Positions 61,669-64,000 of a stretch of 64,000 bases of DNA are shown here, piece after piece (within the stretch, counting starts at the first letter, position 1; every line of letters starts with the position of its first letter). This DNA comes from Streptomyces olindensis (GTDB lineage Bacteria > Actinomycetota > Actinomycetes > Streptomycetales > Streptomycetaceae): the NCBI GenBank assembly GCA_000696115.1, contig JJOH01000019.1, forward strand, positions 747,739-811,738, written 5' to 3'. The translations under genes and the position numbers were made by a program. The notes under the pieces were generated by a model. The model was given only the letters and a program-made list of their open reading frames with translations, was not told the DNA's origin and did not search any database.

Positions 61669-64000
61669 TCAGCTCCGCGGCGACCGGTGCGCGGCGCGCA
61701 GACGGTGCGTCAGCTCCGCCAGGACCCTCGGCCCGCTCTGGTCGCCGTGGACGAAGTAGTGGTCGCCCGGCAGGACCAGCAGCTCGAAGTCCGCGGTGGT
61801 CAGCGTCCGCCAGGCCCTCGCGTCCGCCTCGGACACCACCGGGTCGGCGGCGCCGTGGAAGGCCGTCACCGGCAGGTGCAGCGGTGGCTCGGTCAGGTCG
61901 TGGCGGTAGCTCTCGACGATCCGCAGGTCCGCGTACCCCGCGCCGTCCAGGGCCACCTCGGCCACGCCGGCCAGATCGTCGCCCAGTTCCGTGCGCAGCG
62001 CGTCCCGATAGCGTTCCGGCTCCGCGCGGCGCAGGCTCATCAGCTCCTCGTGACCGGGCATCTCGGTGAAGCCCAGGCTGCGCGTGACCGACCGCAGCCG
62101 CGCGCCCAGCGGATTCTCCCGCCCCGTCGGCGCGCTGAACGCGCTGACGAAGAGGTGGCGCAGCGACTCCCCGTACTTGGGGCCCAGCCGGTGCGCCAGC
62201 CGGAAGGCCAGCAGGGCACCCATGCTGTGGCCGTAGAGGGCGAAGGGCCGGTCTAGGTAGGGCTCGAGCGCCTGCGCGACGGCCTCCACCGCGTCCTCCA
62301 CCGCGTCGACGGGATGCTCGTCCCCGCGTTCCTCACGGCCCGGCAGCTGCACCGGGCACACGTCGACCGCGGGATCCGCGGCGGCCGCCCAGTCCCGGTA
62401 CAGCGAGGCCCCGCGGCCGCCGTAGGGCAGGCAGAACACCCGTACGGCGCAGTCGTCGCGCGGGGTGACCGGGAGCCAGCGGGCACTGTCCTTGTCGTAG
62501 GGGCGCCGGGGCCCGGCCACGGCGTGTCCCTCGACGGACGCCATGACGCGGTCCAGTACCTCGTCGAGGGTGGGCCCGGCGATGAGGAGGTCGACCGGGA
62601 GGTCGACGGCAGCCTCGGCACGGACGCGCCGGCGCAGTTCGAGGGCGGCCAGCGAGTCCAGTCCGGTCTCCGCCAGCGGCTGGGTGAACGGGACGTCCTC
62701 GGGCGGCAGTTGCAGCAGCTCCCCGACCATCCGCGCGAGGCGGGCCCGCAGGGCCGCGCGGCCGGACCGCCCGTGCCACCGCGCGCGGGCCGCGTCGGCC
62801 GCCGCGTCGGTGGGCGGGGTGTCCGGGACGGGGCCGCCGGGGCCGATGACCCTGATCTCGGTGCCGCGGGCCCAGCCGACCGTCCGGCCGTCCTCGGCGC
62901 ACAGGAGGTGGTCGCCGACCAGGCGGTCGCGGGTGGCGGGAGCGGTCAGCCGTACGTGGCACCACAGCGGACCGTCCGCGCGGGCGCCGAAACCGGCCTC
63001 GCCGAGACCCGCGACCATGAACAGGTCGCGCTCGTGCAGGTCCCGCTCCGCGGCGAGCGCGTAGAGCGGGGCGCAGGCGTCCAGCACGCCCGGCGGCACC
63101 GGGAGTTCGGGGGCGGGACGGCCGGGTCCGCCGTGCGTCTCCTCGGCCGACGGGGCACGGAGCCGGGCGAGGATCTCGCCGTCGCCCAGCCAGGCCTCGG
63201 TGACCCAGGCGACCGACGGGCCGTACGGGACGCCCCGCTCGGCGAGGCGGCGGTGGAACTCGGTGCCGTCGATCCGCTCGAGGCAGCGTTCCCTGATCGC
63301 GGCGCGGGCCTCCTCGGCCAGCGGCCGCGCGTCGGCGGCGGGGTCCTCGGCGGCCGGGTCCGGGCGCATCCGGCCCCCGGCGTGCCGGCGCCAGGTGTGC
63401 GGTTCGCCCGGGCCGGACGCTTCGTCGGTGGCCCGGCTGTGCACCGAGAACGCGGACCAGCCGTCGCCGTCGGGCGGATCGAGCACGAGGTGCACGGCGC
63501 GTTCCCTCGCGCCGGTGAGCGTGAGTGCCTGTTCGAAGGTGACGCCGGCCAGCCGCAGTCCGCCCGCGGGGCGCGCGGCCGACGCCAGCATGTCCTGGTA
63601 GTGGCCGACGTGGACGACGCCCGCGGTGTCGGCGACCTCCGGCAGCAGGGCACGACTCACCGTGGTGGTGAACTGCCGCTGCTCGAGCGGGGAGGGCAGC
63701 GTCCGCAGGCCCAGGGTGCCGACGGGTGTGCCCGCGCCGGGTGCCGCCGGGGCGTCCGTCTCGGTGGGGGCGGTGCGGTACTCGCGGCGGCGGAAGGTCT
63801 GCCCGGGCAGGTCCAGCCGGCTCCGGTCGTAGCCGTCGTCGAAGGCGGACCAGTCGACCTCGTCACCCGTCAGGTGGCGGTGGGCCAGGCCGTCGAGGAG
63901 TTCGGTCCAGATGTCGTCGCCGGGCAGTCGCCACACACCGTCCGGGTCCTCCGGGGCCGGTGTGCCGCCGATGTGGACCAGGGTGTCGTAGCCGTGCGCG
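61669..64000 (-). CDS. C-terminal part of an unusual type I PKS: (AT)-DH-like-ACP-thioesterase (5' end beyond right edge)
   Basis: 777 codons visible; the frame is open through 64000, where the reading resembles the end of an AT (GYDTLVHIGG). A post-AT linker follows, then a hotdog DH-like domain lacking HxxxGxxxxP: at that place it reads HVGHYQDML. A VLDACAPLYA segment stands where HPALLDA is expected. ACP with GLDSLAALEL follows. Last comes a type II-like thioesterase: CLPYGGRGASLYRDW, PVQLPGREE, nucleophile GHSMGA, late His in GDHYFVHG. No KR lies between DH and ACP, and the sequence is quite unlike the other modules. A tetronomycin locus was reported to contain two large genes for a highly unusual PKS not needed for tetronomycin, and this may be an equivalent. 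Confidence 0.85.
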   Translation of the reverse strand, partial: AHGYDTLVHIGGTPAPEDPDGVWRLPGDDIWTELLDGLAHRHLTGDEVDWSAFDDGYDRSRLDLPGQTFRRREYRTAPTETDAPAAPGAGTPVGTLGLRTLPSPLEQRQFTTTVSRALLPEVADTAGVVHVGHYQDMLASAARPAGGLRLAGVTFEQALTLTGARERAVHLVLDPPDGDGWSAFSVHSRATDEASGPGEPHTWRRHAGGRMRPDPAAEDPAADARPLAEEARAAIRERCLERIDGTEFHRRLAERGVPYGPSVAWVTEAWLGDGEILARLRAPSAEETHGGPGRPAPELPVPPGVLDACAPLYALAAERDLHERDLFMVAGLGEAGFGARADGPLWCHVRLTAPATRDRLVGDHLLCAEDGRTVGWARGTEIRVIGPGGPVPDTPPTDAAADAARARWHGRSGRAALRARLARMVGELLQLPPEDVPFTQPLAETGLDSLAALELRRRVRAEAAVDLPVDLLIAGPTLDEVLDRVMASVEGHAVAGPRRPYDKDSARWLPVTPRDDCAVRVFCLPYGGRGASLYRDWAAAADPAVDVCPVQLPGREERGDEHPVDAVEDAVEAVAQALEPYLDRPFALYGHSMGALLAFRLAHRLGPKYGESLRHLFVSAFSAPTGRENPLGARLRSVTRSLGFTEMPGHEELMSLRRAEPERYRDALRTELGDDLAGVAEVALDGAGYADLRIVESYRHDLTEPPLHLPVTAFHGAADPVVSEADARAWRTLTTADFELLVLPGDHYFVHGDQSGPRVLAELTHRLRAAHRSPRS

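Overview
The window is high-GC DNA with strong G/C third-position bias, many GTG starts and actinomycete-type regulators. It fits a Streptomyces or close relative and is almost entirely one secondary-metabolite cluster. Its core is a modular type I polyketide synthase (PKS) read from five giant genes. One of these is cut by the left edge, and a sixth, unrelated PKS is cut by the right edge.

Layout. 1-12063 (minus): PKS with a KSQ loading module, module 1 and part of a second extension module. 12188-15122 (minus): DedA membrane protein, an allene-oxide-cyclase-like barrel protein and a flavoprotein. 15169-19917 (minus): single-module PKS with a dead KR. 19992-20432 (minus): SnoaL/MonB-like protein. 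20433-20760: divergent promoter region. 20761-49434 (plus): methyltransferase followed by three PKS genes with five modules. 49519-50943 (minus): MonCI-type epoxidase. 51129-57831 (plus): ferredoxin, P450, KASIII-like protein, GbsR/MarR regulator, FkbH-like glyceryl-ACP enzyme and an alpha/beta hydrolase. 57938-60492 (minus): two-gene ABC exporter. 60819-61589 (plus): SARP regulator. 61669-64000 (minus): C-terminus of a different PKS ending in a thioesterase.

How it fits together (inference). The gene set combines polyether enzymes (epoxidase plus MonB-like epoxide hydrolase/cyclase), tetronate enzymes (FkbH, KASIII-like, alpha/beta hydrolase), a flavoprotein/beta-barrel pair like the tetronasin cyclases Tsn11/Tsn15, and an exporter like tetronasin-resistance TnrB2/TnrB3. 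This points to an acyl-tetronate polyether ionophore of the tetronomycin/tetronasin type. Module contents agree: acetate starter from KSQ; module 1 makes the alkene that would be epoxidised; 21794-49434 would be modules 7-11; 15169-19917 would be terminal module 12, leaving the beta-keto thioester needed for tetronate closure. The malonyl-type AT in module 2 fits tetronomycin better than tetronasin. Modules 3-6, a discrete ACP and a 2-oxoacid-dehydrogenase-type acyltransferase are not in the window and would have to lie outside it.

Regulation. Five promoters carry 11-bp-spaced heptamer repeats ending exactly 8 bp before a -10-like hexamer. This is the classic SARP layout, and the cluster's own SARP (60819-61589) is the obvious candidate to bind them.
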